64,000 nt of DNA, from the NCBI GenBank assembly GCA_017480785.1, contig JAFURZ010000007.1:1-64000 (forward strand), written 5' to 3'. The notes under the pieces were generated by a model. That model made no database searches, was not told the DNA's origin, and saw nothing but the letters and a program-made list of their open reading frames with translations. Origin of the DNA: Bacteroidales bacterium (GTDB lineage Bacteria; Bacteroidota; Bacteroidia; Bacteroidales; P3). A program made the position numbers and the translations under genes. Of this stretch, positions 14,634 to 23,595 are shown piece by piece; position 1 is the first letter of the stretch, and each line of letters begins with the position of its first letter.

Positions 14634-15869
14634 CTAAAGGCTCTCGCGGACGATGATTGCGGGGCTGAGGGTGACGGACTCGACACGGTTGACGCAGGAG
14701 GGGTCGTAGGGGCGCGAGACGCGGATGTAGTTGTCGGTCCAGCCATACATTTCAGTGGGTAGTGGGTAGTGGGTAGTGGGTAGTACTTTCCAACCCTCCC
14801 AGAGGACGGGGCGGGTTTTGCCTATCTGGCTGTCGACGAAGGCGCGGTGCTTGCGCTCGGAGAGCTCGAGGAGGCGGGCGGTGTGCTCGCGGCGCACGGG
14901 GACGGGCACCTTCTCGCCCAGGCGCAGGGCGGCGGTGCCGGGCCGGTCGCTGTAGGTGAAGACATGCAGGTAGCTGATGGGCAGGCTGTCGACATAGTCC
15001 ATCACCTTGCGGAACTCCTCTTCGCTCTCGCCGTTGAAGCCGGCCATGATGTCGGCGGCGATGCAGGCGTCGGGCATGGCGGCCTTGATGCGGAGCAGCT
15101 TGTCGCGGTAGAGGGCGGTGTCGTAGCGCCGGTGCATGAGCCGGAGCACATGGTCGGAGCCGGCCTGCAGGGGGATGTGGAAATGGGGCAGGAAGGCACG
15201 GCTGCGGGCGACGAAGTCGATGATGTCGTCCGTGAGCAGGTTGGGTTCGATGGAGGAGATGCGGTAGCGGAGGATGCCGTCGATGCTGTCGAGCCCGCGC
15301 AGGAGGTCGAGGAGGCTCTCGCCGTGCTGCTGGCCAAAGGTGCCTGTGTTGACGCCGGTGAGGACCACCTCACGGGCGCCGCCGGCGGCGATGCGGCGGG
15401 CGACGCAGAGGGTCTCCTCGACGGTGGCGGAGCGGGAGCGTCCGCGGGCGTAAGGGATGGCGCAGTAGGTGCAGAAGTAGTCGCAGCCGTCCTGTATCTT
15501 GAAGAAGGTGCGGGTGCGGGCCGAGCTTCCGGCCGAGGGGTTCTCGGCCGAATAAGAGAGGAGTCGCTTGCTGTCGTTGCCGAGCACCTGGGTGACACCG
15601 GGCATGCGGGCTATCTCGTCGGCGGCAACCTGGGCGAAGCAGCCCATGACGACAATCTGCGCGTCGGGGTTGAGGCGGTGGGCCTGGCGGATGGCGGCGC
15701 GGCACTTCTTCTCGGCCACGGCGGTGACGGTGCAGGTGTTGATGAGGTAGAGGTCGGCGGGCCGTCCCCAGTCGACAATGGTGTTCCCCTCTGCCTCAAG
15801 CCGCCGGAGGGTGTCGGAGGTTTCGGCAAAGTTGAGCTTGCAGCCGAGGGTGTGGGCGGCGATGGTCAA
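14634..15869 (-). CDS. mtaB: tRNA threonylcarbamoyladenosine (t6A37) methylthiotransferase MtaB
   Basis: 411 aa. N-terminal UPF0004 domain starts AAHTLGCKLNFAETSD, the MtaB-type version, with Cys ligands including NTCTVT and VMGCFAQ. The radical SAM motif is CDYFCTYCAIPYARG (about residues 126-140). A C-terminal TRAM-like part follows. It adds a methylthio group to t6A37 of ANN-decoding tRNAs. Near residues 361-371 the protein reads PTTHYPLPTE, encoded by four GTGGGTA units (14756-14785), an in-frame repeat expansion just before the TRAM region. It is in one transcript with the MORN-repeat gene upstream. Confidence 0.92.
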   Translation of the reverse strand: MTIAAHTLGCKLNFAETSDTLRRLEAEGNTIVDWGRPADLYLINTCTVTAVAEKKCRAAIRQAHRLNPDAQIVVMGCFAQVAADEIARMPGVTQVLGNDSKRLLSYSAENPSAGSSARTRTFFKIQDGCDYFCTYCAIPYARGRSRSATVEETLCVARRIAAGGAREVVLTGVNTGTFGQQHGESLLDLLRGLDSIDGILRYRISSIEPNLLTDDIIDFVARSRAFLPHFHIPLQAGSDHVLRLMHRRYDTALYRDKLLRIKAAMPDACIAADIMAGFNGESEEEFRKVMDYVDSLPISYLHVFTYSDRPGTAALRLGEKVPVPVRREHTARLLELSERKHRAFVDSQIGKTRPVLWEGWKVLPTTHYPLPTEMYGWTDNYIRVSRPYDPSCVNRVESVTLSPAIIVRESL

Positions 15870-15911
15870 ATTGAGGGTTAAGGTTTAGGGTTTAAGGTTT
15901 AAGGAGGGGAC

Positions 15912-16946
15912 TTAGCGGTTGAGGGCGGGCTCGTCGTCGAAGTGGCGGCTGCGGACCATCTTGATGCCGTCCTCGTCGGGGAAGATGGCGAAGTCGGGTT
16001 GGGGTTCGAGGAGGAGTATGTCGCGGCCTTCCTTGTCCTTGCCGAGGCCCTGGATGGCGCGGCGGGCCACCATGACGCGGCTCTTGCGGTTGGCGCAGTC
16101 GAAGAGTTCGTCGCCGATGCGGTCGAACACCAGCTCGGGGTCTTCGATGGTGGTCTTGTGGGTGCCGTCGTTGAGGACCACCACGACCTTGCCGCGTCCC
16201 TGCGGGGCGAGGCAGGCCATGTCGTGGATGGACACAAACTCCTCGCCGGGGGTGAGGAGGCGGATGCGCCGGTCGGCCATCATGCCGTGCTCCCAGCGCT
16301 CGTCGACGGTGAGCTTGCCTCCCTCGTAGTAGCGGTAGGAGCCGTGCTTCAGGCCGTCCTTGTAGTACCCCTCGCGGCAGAGGAGGCCCTGCTCGTCGTA
16401 CTCGACGAGGCGCCCCTCGAGACCGCCGTTGAGGTAGGTGCCGGTGATGTATCCGTTGGTGCCGATGCGCTTCCACCAGCGTCCGTTGCGGTGATTGTCG
16501 CGCCAGTGGGTCACCTCGGCGGTGTCGCCTTTGGAGTTGAAAACGACGTGCAGGCCGTCCTTGACGCCCATGCGGTAGTCGGCCTCCTTGACGAGGCGGC
16601 CGTCCTCGGCGAAGAACTGCCAGCGACCATCGCGGTTGCGACGGTCGTAGTCGCCGCGGGCCAGCAGGCGCCCCTGCTCGTCGAAGGCCTCGTGGTGGCA
16701 GCGCACGCCGGGTTCGACGTAGACATTGCGCATGCGCACGGTGCCGTCGGCATAGTAGTAGGTGAACGTGCCGGTCTCCTTGCCGTCGAGGAAGTCGCCT
16801 TCGTAAATCTTGGTGCCATCTTTGTCGAGACGCACCCAGTGGCCTTGGCGGCGCCCCTGGCGGTCAATCTGGTTCTGGGCCGAGGCGCTGAGGGTGACGA
16901 GGGTCAGCGCGGCGGTAAGGAAGAGTGCTGTTCTTTTCATTGTCAT
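15912..16946 (-). CDS. exported MORN/YwqK-like repeat protein
   Basis: 344 aa with a signal peptide ending SASAQNQ. From about residue 25 to 240 it has tandem units of the form G-x-W-x-x-Y/F-x-x-D/N-G-x-L, for example RQGHWVRLDKDG, GDFLDGKETGTFTYYY and GYYKDGLKHGSYRYYEGG. These are MORN/YwqK-type beta-hairpin repeats. The last 100 residues are not recognised. Such proteins in Bacteroidota are periplasmic or surface proteins of unknown role. A GGTTTAAGG repeat (15870-15905) fills the 42-nt gap to mtaB. Confidence 0.75.
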   Translation of the reverse strand: MTMKRTALFLTAALTLVTLSASAQNQIDRQGRRQGHWVRLDKDGTKIYEGDFLDGKETGTFTYYYADGTVRMRNVYVEPGVRCHHEAFDEQGRLLARGDYDRRNRDGRWQFFAEDGRLVKEADYRMGVKDGLHVVFNSKGDTAEVTHWRDNHRNGRWWKRIGTNGYITGTYLNGGLEGRLVEYDEQGLLCREGYYKDGLKHGSYRYYEGGKLTVDERWEHGMMADRRIRLLTPGEEFVSIHDMACLAPQGRGKVVVVLNDGTHKTTIEDPELVFDRIGDELFDCANRKSRVMVARRAIQGLGKDKEGRDILLLEPQPDFAIFPDEDGIKMVRSRHFDDEPALNR

Positions 16947-17077
16947 GTGTTATTTTCGTGCTATAAATACGTCATAACCGTCATTTTATTATGTCGGACG
17001 AGAAATATTTTTTCGCCGTCATACAATAAAAGCGGCGTCCGGTAGTTACCATATAAAAATTATATAGAATAAACGAT

Positions 17078-17569
17078 ATGGAATTGACCAAGACCCAAAG
17101 ACTGCCGATTGCGGCAATCATAGCCCTCGACGCCGTGCTGGCGACGATGGCCTGCCTGGTGCCCGCCGCGTCGCATCTGCTGGCCGCACCGCTATACCTG
17201 CTCAACCCGATGCTGGCGCTGCTGCTGGCCGGCATGCTGCTGGGGCGCGACTGGCGCAATGCGCTGGTGCTCGCCGTGCTGCTTCCGTCGGTCAGCTGCC
17301 TGCTCACAGGCATGCCTGCCGCCGGCAAGATGGTGTGCATGATGGCCGAACTGGCCACCGTGGCGGCGCTGTATGCCGTCCTCTCGCGCCGCTGGGCCGT
17401 GCTGCCGGCCGTCCTTGTCGCCATCGTGGCGGGCAAGGCGGTGTACTACGGCCTGAAGGCCGCCGTGCTGGCCCCCGCCGTGCTGGTGGGTACCGCCTGG
17501 TGGATTCAACTGGCCACAGTACTTGTATGGGGCGGCCTGTTTGCGCTGCTGTATAGGAAAACGAGATGA
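17078..17569 (+). CDS. small integral membrane protein, ECF S-component-like
   Basis: 163 aa with five or six hydrophobic segments and almost no loops. Size and composition resemble substrate-binding (S) components of ECF transporters or related membrane proteins, but no ligand signature is visible. It is the first gene of a run whose members overlap by 4 nt; its stop overlaps the ATG of the cytidylyltransferase gene (17566). Composition is GC-rich like the host. Confidence 0.6.
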   Translation: MELTKTQRLPIAAIIALDAVLATMACLVPAASHLLAAPLYLLNPMLALLLAGMLLGRDWRNALVLAVLLPSVSCLLTGMPAAGKMVCMMAELATVAALYAVLSRRWAVLPAVLVAIVAGKAVYYGLKAAVLAPAVLVGTAWWIQLATVLVWGGLFALLYRKTR

Positions 17570-18282
17570 AAAATGTGGCGGTAATACTGGCTGGGGGCAC
17601 GGGCAAACGCATGGGCTCGCCGATACCGAAGCAGTTTTTGCCTCTGTCTGGACGCGCTGTCATAGAATATTCCATCGACACTTTCGACCAGCACCCGGCC
17701 ATCGACGAAGTGGCCGTGGTGGTGCATCCCGACTGGCGAGGGAAGATGGAGGACATGGTCGCCAGCCATCAATGGCCGAAGCTGACGCGAGTGATTGACG
17801 GCGGCAGCGAACGGTATATGTCGACCCTGAATGCAGTGATGGCATACATTGACTATCCTGACGATACCAACCTTCTGCTGCACGACGCCGCCCGCCCGCT
17901 GGTGAGCATCGAGATAGTGGACCGTGTGACGGAGGCGCTGCGGCACCACGAGGCCGTAGGTGTGGCAGTACCCAGTACCGACACGGTGTGGGAGGTGCAT
18001 CCCGACATCGGGGAAGACTATTTCGGGCATTTCGTGGCCCGCATCCCGGAACGCCGCCTGATGTGGCGCGCACAGACTCCGCAGGCTTTCCGCCTGCCGC
18101 TGATAAGGGATGCCTACCAGCGCGCCCTTCAAGACCCCCATTTCACCGCCACCGACGACTGCGGCGTGGTCCGCAAATACATGCCCGGTACTAAAATATA
18201 CGTGGTGGAGGGCGATGAGAGAAACAAAAAAATAACCCGCACGGATGATATCGCCGTGCTGACTAACCATATAATGCAATGA
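17566..18282 (+). CDS. IspD/TarI-family cytidylyltransferase
   Basis: 238 aa. It transfers CMP from CTP to a phosphorylated alcohol. Seen motifs: [12 protein letters not shown] then PKQFLPLSG (nucleotide loop), [38 protein letters not shown] and ATDDCGVV. The segments PKQFLPLSG and the C-terminal [12 protein letters not shown] fit TarI (ribitol-5-phosphate) at least as well as IspD (methylerythritol phosphate). It overlaps both neighbours by 4 nt, and the next gene is a PEP mutase, so it may serve glycan or phosphonate activation. If it is the only such gene in the genome it would be IspD. Confidence 0.85.
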   Translation: MKNVAVILAGGTGKRMGSPIPKQFLPLSGRAVIEYSIDTFDQHPAIDEVAVVVHPDWRGKMEDMVASHQWPKLTRVIDGGSERYMSTLNAVMAYIDYPDDTNLLLHDAARPLVSIEIVDRVTEALRHHEAVGVAVPSTDTVWEVHPDIGEDYFGHFVARIPERRLMWRAQTPQAFRLPLIRDAYQRALQDPHFTATDDCGVVRKYMPGTKIYVVEGDERNKKITRTDDIAVLTNHIMQ

Positions 18283-19589
18283 AACAAAAGACAGTATATG
18301 TCGGCATGAGCGCCGACATGATTCATCCCGGTCACCTCAACATCATACATGAGGCCGTGAAGCTTGGAAGTGTAACGGTTGGAGTGTTGACGGATAAGGC
18401 GATTGCCAGCTATAAACGGTTACCCTATCTCACATACGAACAAAGGGCCGAGATTGTGAGCAATATCAAGGGCGTGGATCGCGTGGTTCCACAAACCACA
18501 CTGGACTATGTACCCAACCTGAGAGAGCTGAAACCCGACTATGTGGTTCACGGTGACGACTGGAAAGAAGGTGTGCAGCAGAAGACACGCCAGCGCATCA
18601 TTGAGGCAATGGCAGAATGGGGTGGCAAGGTGATTGATATTCCCTACACTAAAGGAATCAGCAGTACTGCCATGAACCAGCGAATTAAAGAGATTGGCAC
18701 CACACCTGAAATAAGGATGAAACGCCTGCGTCGTCTCATCGGTGCCAAGAAGATTGTCCGCATCCTGGAAAGTCACAGCGGACTCACAGGACTCATCATA
18801 GAAAACACCAGCATTGAGGTTAACGGCAGGAAAGAGGAATTCGACGGCATGTGGGCCAGCAGTCTTACCGACAGTACCAGCAAAGGGAAACCGGATATTG
18901 AAGCTGTCGACATCACCACCCGTCTGCACGACCTTAACGACGCTCTCGAAGTTACCACCAAACCCGTCATCTTCGACGGTGATACCGGTGGCAAACTGGA
19001 ACACTTCGTTTTTACTGTACGTACCCTTGAACGCCTTGGCATATCAGCCGTCATTATAGAAGACAAAGTTGGACTAAAGCAGAACTCACTCTTCGGCACT
19101 GATGCCATACAAACCCAAGACACCATTGAAGGTTTTTGCGCTAAAATCAAAGCTGGCAAGAACGCCCAGATTACCGACGACTTCATGGTTATAGCTCGAA
19201 TTGAGAGCCTCATCGCCGGAAAGTCAGTGAAGGATGCCCTTGAAAGAGCTTCCGCTTACGTCGCTGCCGGAGCCGACGGAATTATGATTCACAGCAAAAA
19301 CAAAGATGGACTTGACATTAAGGAGTTTTGCCAGCGTTTTCGTGAAAAAGATGTTGAGACACCCATCGTTGCTGTACCTACCACCTACAACCAATATACA
19401 GAAGACGAACTCGCCGAGTGGGGCATTAACGTCGTTATTTATGCCAACCACCTGTTGCGCGCAGCATACCCTGCCATGGTTGATTGTGCTAAAAGTATTC
19501 TCACCCATCGCCGCAGCCTTGAAGCCAGCGAACAATACTGCATGCCCATCAAAGAAATACTTACCCTTATCCCTGGTACAAAAAAATGA
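18279..19589 (+). CDS. aepX: cytidylyltransferase-phosphoenolpyruvate mutase fusion
   Basis: 436 aa in two domains. Residues 1-140 are a cytidylyltransferase-like fold with [16 protein letters not shown] (HxGH nucleotide motif) and a late [11 protein letters not shown]. Residues about 145-436 are PEP mutase: VIFDGDTGG and [10 protein letters not shown], an exact match to the diagnostic EDKx5NS motif that separates true PepM from isocitrate-lyase relatives. PepM makes phosphonopyruvate, the first C-P bond. The fused domain probably activates the final phosphonate with CMP, as in known PepM-cytidylyltransferase fusions. AT content rises sharply from this gene on. It overlaps both neighbours by 4 nt. 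Confidence 0.92.
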   Translation: MKQKTVYVGMSADMIHPGHLNIIHEAVKLGSVTVGVLTDKAIASYKRLPYLTYEQRAEIVSNIKGVDRVVPQTTLDYVPNLRELKPDYVVHGDDWKEGVQQKTRQRIIEAMAEWGGKVIDIPYTKGISSTAMNQRIKEIGTTPEIRMKRLRRLIGAKKIVRILESHSGLTGLIIENTSIEVNGRKEEFDGMWASSLTDSTSKGKPDIEAVDITTRLHDLNDALEVTTKPVIFDGDTGGKLEHFVFTVRTLERLGISAVIIEDKVGLKQNSLFGTDAIQTQDTIEGFCAKIKAGKNAQITDDFMVIARIESLIAGKSVKDALERASAYVAAGADGIMIHSKNKDGLDIKEFCQRFREKDVETPIVAVPTTYNQYTEDELAEWGINVVIYANHLLRAAYPAMVDCAKSILTHRRSLEASEQYCMPIKEILTLIPGTKK

Positions 19590-20710
19590 TTACTCCCAAG
19601 TTCTTTATAGAAAAACTGCATAATGAGGGTATCGATTTCTTTGCAGGTGTTCCCGACTCACTGCTGAAGAACGTCTGTGCTTACATCACCGACCATTTCG
19701 ATCAACACCACAATATAATTGCCGCCAACGAAGGAGGCGCCATTGCCTTGGCTGCGGGCTACCACCTCGCCACAGGTAAAGTGGGATGCGTCTACATGCA
19801 GAATAGCGGTGAGGGTAACGCCATCAACCCTTTGGCATCTCTCACCGATCGTGAAGTGTACAACATTCCAGTACTGTTGCTCATTGGATGGAGAGGGCGC
19901 CCTGGTGTGCATGATGAGCCTCAGCATGTGAAACAAGGGAAAATCACCACAAGCCTACTGAATACACTGAGCATCAACTACGATGTGCTCGGAAAAGACG
20001 AGTCTGTAGCCACTCAGCAAATCGATAAAGCAATAGCCGAAATAAAAACTACAGGACAAGCTTACGCACTAGTTGTAGAAAAGGACACCTTCGACACATA
20101 TGCTCTGAAACAATCGTCGACAAATAGCTTGACTTTAACTAGGGAGGAAGCCATCAGAATAGTTGCGGAAAGTATTCCCGCCAATGCTGTTATCGTAAGT
20201 ACCACAGGCATGATTAGCCGCGAATTGTTTGAATATCGTACTGCAATGGGACAAAGCCATGAGCGAGACTTCTTGACCGTAGGCTCCATGGGACACGCAT
20301 CAATGATTGCTCTTGGTATCGCCCTACAGCAGCCGCATCGTCCTGTATATTGCTTTGACGGAGACGGTGCTGCCATCATGCACCTTGGCAATATGGCTAT
20401 TGTTGGCAACAAACGGCCAGGCAATTACGTACACATTGTATTCAATAATGGTGCCCACGACAGCGTCGGAGGGCAACCTACCGTAGGCTTTGACATCGAC
20501 TTGGTTGAGATAGCCCACGCCGTTCATTACGCCCACGCCGAGCGAGTAGAGACTCTTGAGGCGCTTCAGGAAGCCATCTCCAACCTCAATCATGAACAAC
20601 TATCACTCATTGAAGTTCGTGTCAAAAAAGGCAACCGGAAAGACCTTGGCCGCCCCACCACAACACCCATACAGAACAAAGATGCCCTAATGCATTTCCT
20701 TGCAAAGTAG
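19586..20710 (+). CDS. aepY: phosphonopyruvate decarboxylase
   Basis: 374 aa, thiamine diphosphate enzyme. It converts phosphonopyruvate to phosphonoacetaldehyde, the step that makes the PepM reaction irreversible. N-terminal [11 protein letters not shown] is the family start; [17 protein letters not shown] holds the cofactor-activating Glu. The C-terminal ThDP/Mg site is [18 protein letters not shown] and later VFNNGAHDS. Length is typical. Start overlaps the PepM stop by 4 nt. Confidence 0.93.
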   Translation: MITPKFFIEKLHNEGIDFFAGVPDSLLKNVCAYITDHFDQHHNIIAANEGGAIALAAGYHLATGKVGCVYMQNSGEGNAINPLASLTDREVYNIPVLLLIGWRGRPGVHDEPQHVKQGKITTSLLNTLSINYDVLGKDESVATQQIDKAIAEIKTTGQAYALVVEKDTFDTYALKQSSTNSLTLTREEAIRIVAESIPANAVIVSTTGMISRELFEYRTAMGQSHERDFLTVGSMGHASMIALGIALQQPHRPVYCFDGDGAAIMHLGNMAIVGNKRPGNYVHIVFNNGAHDSVGGQPTVGFDIDLVEIAHAVHYAHAERVETLEALQEAISNLNHEQLSLIEVRVKKGNRKDLGRPTTTPIQNKDALMHFLAK

Positions 20711-20714
20711 AAAC

Positions 20715-21812
20715 ATGCAAAAGATACTTCACGGTTTCCTCTCTATAGCAGAAGCCCTCACGGCAATAGCAGGCAAAAAGTATATGCTTGTTTGCGACTC
20801 CTCGTTTCAACACCTCCCCATTAAGGACTTCTTCGACAATCAAGCTATTCCACACGTTGTGTTTAACCAATTCTCTTCCAACCCTCTATATGAAGACGTA
20901 TGCAAAGGTATAGCACTCTTTAATGCAGAAAACTGTGATACTCTCATTGCCGTCGGAGGTGGATCGGCTATCGACGTTGCCAAGTGCATCAAACTCTACT
21001 GCCGCATGGACCATAGTCGCAACTACCTCGAACAGGAATGCGCCAATAGTGGCGTACCTCTGATAGCGGTGCCGACTACCGCAGGCACTGGCAGCGAGAG
21101 TACTAAATATGCGGTCATCTATTACAAAAATAAAAAACAAAGCATTACTCACGAAAGCATAGTCCCTGAATGTGCAATTCTTGAGCCAGACCTGCTGAAA
21201 AGTTTGCCATTGTATCAAAAAAAATGCACAATGCTCGATGCATTGTGTCAAGGAATAGAGTCCCTATGGAGTATTAACTCAACCGATGAGAGCATGATAT
21301 TCAGCAAGATTGCCATTGACATGATAATAAACCATTGGCACGGTTATATTGAGGGCAATAATGAAGACGATGCAAAATATATAATGATGGCGGCCAACTA
21401 TGCAGGAAGAGCCATTAACATTACCCAGACTACTGCACCACATGCTATGAGTTATAAACTCACCTCAATGTATGGTTTGCCTCACGGGCACGCCGTAGCT
21501 TTATGCTTGCCTGAAGTGTGGTTATATATGATGGAACATCCTGAGAAGTGCATTGATTCACGCGGACAGGATCACTTGGAATTCATTTTTGAATGGTTAG
21601 GTCAAATTATGCAATGTGATAGTGCATACAAAGCTCTAATGATGTTTCGCTCACTCATGTTTTCACTTGATATGCCACAACCACAGAGCAAGAATCGTAA
21701 GGATGAACTGAATGTGCTTACGGAATCCGTCAATCCTGTGCGACTCAAAAACAATCCGGTGAAACTGGACGATAAAGCAATACACTATATTTACGATAAG
21801 ATATTACTATGA
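20715..21812 (+). CDS. iron-dependent alcohol dehydrogenase, probable phosphonoacetaldehyde reductase
   Basis: 365 aa, group III Fe-ADH. NAD(P)-binding GGGSAIDVAK, PTTAGTGSES, and metal ligands in MLDALCQGIE and PHAMSYKLTSMYGLPHGHA. In PepM/Ppd clusters this enzyme reduces phosphonoacetaldehyde to 2-hydroxyethylphosphonate. No aminotransferase (AepZ) is present, so aminoethylphosphonate is less likely to be the product. I chose the ATG at 20715, five bases after the previous stop; a TTG at 20700 would overlap it. Confidence 0.85.
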   Translation: MQKILHGFLSIAEALTAIAGKKYMLVCDSSFQHLPIKDFFDNQAIPHVVFNQFSSNPLYEDVCKGIALFNAENCDTLIAVGGGSAIDVAKCIKLYCRMDHSRNYLEQECANSGVPLIAVPTTAGTGSESTKYAVIYYKNKKQSITHESIVPECAILEPDLLKSLPLYQKKCTMLDALCQGIESLWSINSTDESMIFSKIAIDMIINHWHGYIEGNNEDDAKYIMMAANYAGRAINITQTTAPHAMSYKLTSMYGLPHGHAVALCLPEVWLYMMEHPEKCIDSRGQDHLEFIFEWLGQIMQCDSAYKALMMFRSLMFSLDMPQPQSKNRKDELNVLTESVNPVRLKNNPVKLDDKAIHYIYDKILL

Positions 21813-22504
21813 GAGAGTTGATAGTCAAAATAGCCACCTTCCTCGGAATATATAACTGGCTGATGAAGATAGACAACCGTCGAGAAACCAACAAACAGAA
21901 CAAAGCTTTTATCAAATATGGGGTCGAGGCATTACGCGAAGCAGTAGCAGCTACAGACGAGTGCGGAGGCAAACTCTTCCTCGCCTTTGGAACACTGCTC
22001 GGTGCCTACCGTGAGAATGGTTTTATCCCCTTCGATTACGACCTCGACACTGGCTTGCTAGCCGTCGAACGTACCGACGAACTCATTACAGCCATGCGAC
22101 GCCACGGATTCAAACATCTCCGCCAATACTACATCAAATCCTCCAATCGTATCTGCGAAGACAAGTATGATTACCGCGGTGTTCATCTTGATGTGCACTA
22201 CTTCTACCCCACCTCCGACGGAAACATTTATTGCGACCTGTGCCTCCCCCATGAGAGCAAACCTTGGCGTAAAGCTAACGCCACCGATGGGTTCCCTTCA
22301 ATTATTCGTACTGTACCCGAAAGTACATTTTCGAAACAGGACTTTTTAAACGTGCAGGTATTTCAGCCAGACCGTACTGTCGATTGGCTTAAAACACTCT
22401 ATGGAGAACACTTTATGACACCTGATCCCAAATGGACAATGAGAGACCACAAAAAACGTTCCCAGTCCAACGGAGAACGTATGTATCGAAGAGTTCTTGA
22501 TTAG
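21809..22504 (+). CDS. LicD-family phosphotransferase
   Basis: 231 aa, LicD/fukutin superfamily. The conserved core is AFGTLLGAYRENGFIPFDYD followed by LDTG, equivalent to the LicD GTLLG...IPWDDDID motif with metal-binding Asp. Family members move phosphocholine or similar groups from CDP carriers to glycans. As the last gene of the PepM operon, it is the likely transferase of CMP-activated phosphonate to a glycan or lipid. A basic, helical N-terminus may bind the membrane. It overlaps the previous gene by 4 nt and is convergent with the glycosyltransferase, whose stop overlaps its own. Confidence 0.82.
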   Translation: MRELIVKIATFLGIYNWLMKIDNRRETNKQNKAFIKYGVEALREAVAATDECGGKLFLAFGTLLGAYRENGFIPFDYDLDTGLLAVERTDELITAMRRHGFKHLRQYYIKSSNRICEDKYDYRGVHLDVHYFYPTSDGNIYCDLCLPHESKPWRKANATDGFPSIIRTVPESTFSKQDFLNVQVFQPDRTVDWLKTLYGEHFMTPDPKWTMRDHKKRSQSNGERMYRRVLD

Positions 22505-23595
22505 TCCTCCACCACCGCGCGGAACTTGTCGACCATGCGGGCGGCGGAGTATTGGTTCACGAAGACCTCGCGGCTGTAGGCGTTGAAGCGAGGACTCGGA
22601 TGCTGGCAGAAGTCGTTGATGGCGGCAGCAAACTCGTCGGCGGTGAGGCAGCAGGCCCCTGCCCTATCATAATCCAACTCGTAGCCGCTCCATGCCTCGG
22701 GGGTGCCGATGATGTTCTTTCCGTACATCAGACTTTCGCAGGTCTTAACCTTCATCCCGCTACCCTTGAAGATGGGTAAAACCATCAGGTCGGCCGCCTC
22801 AAACAACGGCTCCAGGTCGGGCACATTGCTCAGCACCTCGATGTCCTCCCGCATCCAATCGGCCTCCTTCAGTCTCTCCATCCCCTTCCCTACAATCTGC
22901 ATGCGAATATTCACCCGCGGCAATACATTTTTCACGAACCACTCGATGCCCTCCACGTTGGCTGGGAAGTATGCACCGAGAAACATGCACAGCGGCTTCT
23001 CGTCCGTGAAACCGGCAGGGTACAAATCCCTTTGATAACGGTCGACAAAAGCGATGGGTATCAGTTGGTCGGCATGGCGACCATAGCGGCGATGGAGTTC
23101 ATCGTCGTCACGCCGACTGAGGGCGATTGTCTTGTCGGCATAGCGACAGCTCCATCGGTCATTGCGGTCGGCACACGGCACCACCAGCCACCGCATTGGA
23201 TTCCACCAGCGGGAATATTTGGCTGAGAAGTAGACCCTCTCCACATTATGGAAGAAGCACACCACCCGGCCACAGTATCCCTCTTCTTTCAGTCGCTTGG
23301 CCACAATGCCAAATACAGAACGGTCAACAAACACTACTTCGTAAGCCTGTGCCATCTTCACAATCTCGCGAACTCGCTGGGGTGTCAGTCCAAAGTAGTA
23401 GCCGAACGGCATGTAGACGATGCCCTGCAGGTATTCCCACGCGGTGCGCCGATGAGCCTCGTCGTGGATATAGTAAGTATCCACATTCCCATCACCGGCA
23501 ATCTGTTTCAGCACGGTGTGGTTCAACTCGCTGGCCCGTTCCCCTCCCTCAGGGACTCCGCGCGTCTTCTTGTATCTGATGACGAGGATTCTCAT
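22501..23595 (-). CDS. glycosyltransferase, GT4-like
   Basis: 364 aa, GT-B fold. Donor-site features: FLGAYFPANVEGIEWFVKNV (start of the C-terminal Rossmann domain), MQIVGKGM, and LMVLPIFKGSGMKVKTCESL, the E-rich acceptor/donor loop of GT4 enzymes. The substrate is unknown. It overlaps YfhO (23592-26075) by 4 nt and so belongs to the minus-strand operon starting at PgpH. It is convergent with the LicD gene. Confidence 0.85.
   Translation of the reverse strand: MRILVIRYKKTRGVPEGGERASELNHTVLKQIAGDGNVDTYYIHDEAHRRTAWEYLQGIVYMPFGYYFGLTPQRVREIVKMAQAYEVVFVDRSVFGIVAKRLKEEGYCGRVVCFFHNVERVYFSAKYSRWWNPMRWLVVPCADRNDRWSCRYADKTIALSRRDDDELHRRYGRHADQLIPIAFVDRYQRDLYPAGFTDEKPLCMFLGAYFPANVEGIEWFVKNVLPRVNIRMQIVGKGMERLKEADWMREDIEVLSNVPDLEPLFEAADLMVLPIFKGSGMKVKTCESLMYGKNIIGTPEAWSGYELDYDRAGACCLTADEFAAAINDFCQHPSPRFNAYSREVFVNQYSAARMVDKFRAVVED

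Noticed and set aside
14490..14762. Plus-strand ORF of 90 aa between palindrome and mtaB
   Set aside because: It is built on the 18-bp direct repeat (GQLGTLVGQLGTIVG) and overlaps the end of mtaB; unlikely to be a gene.
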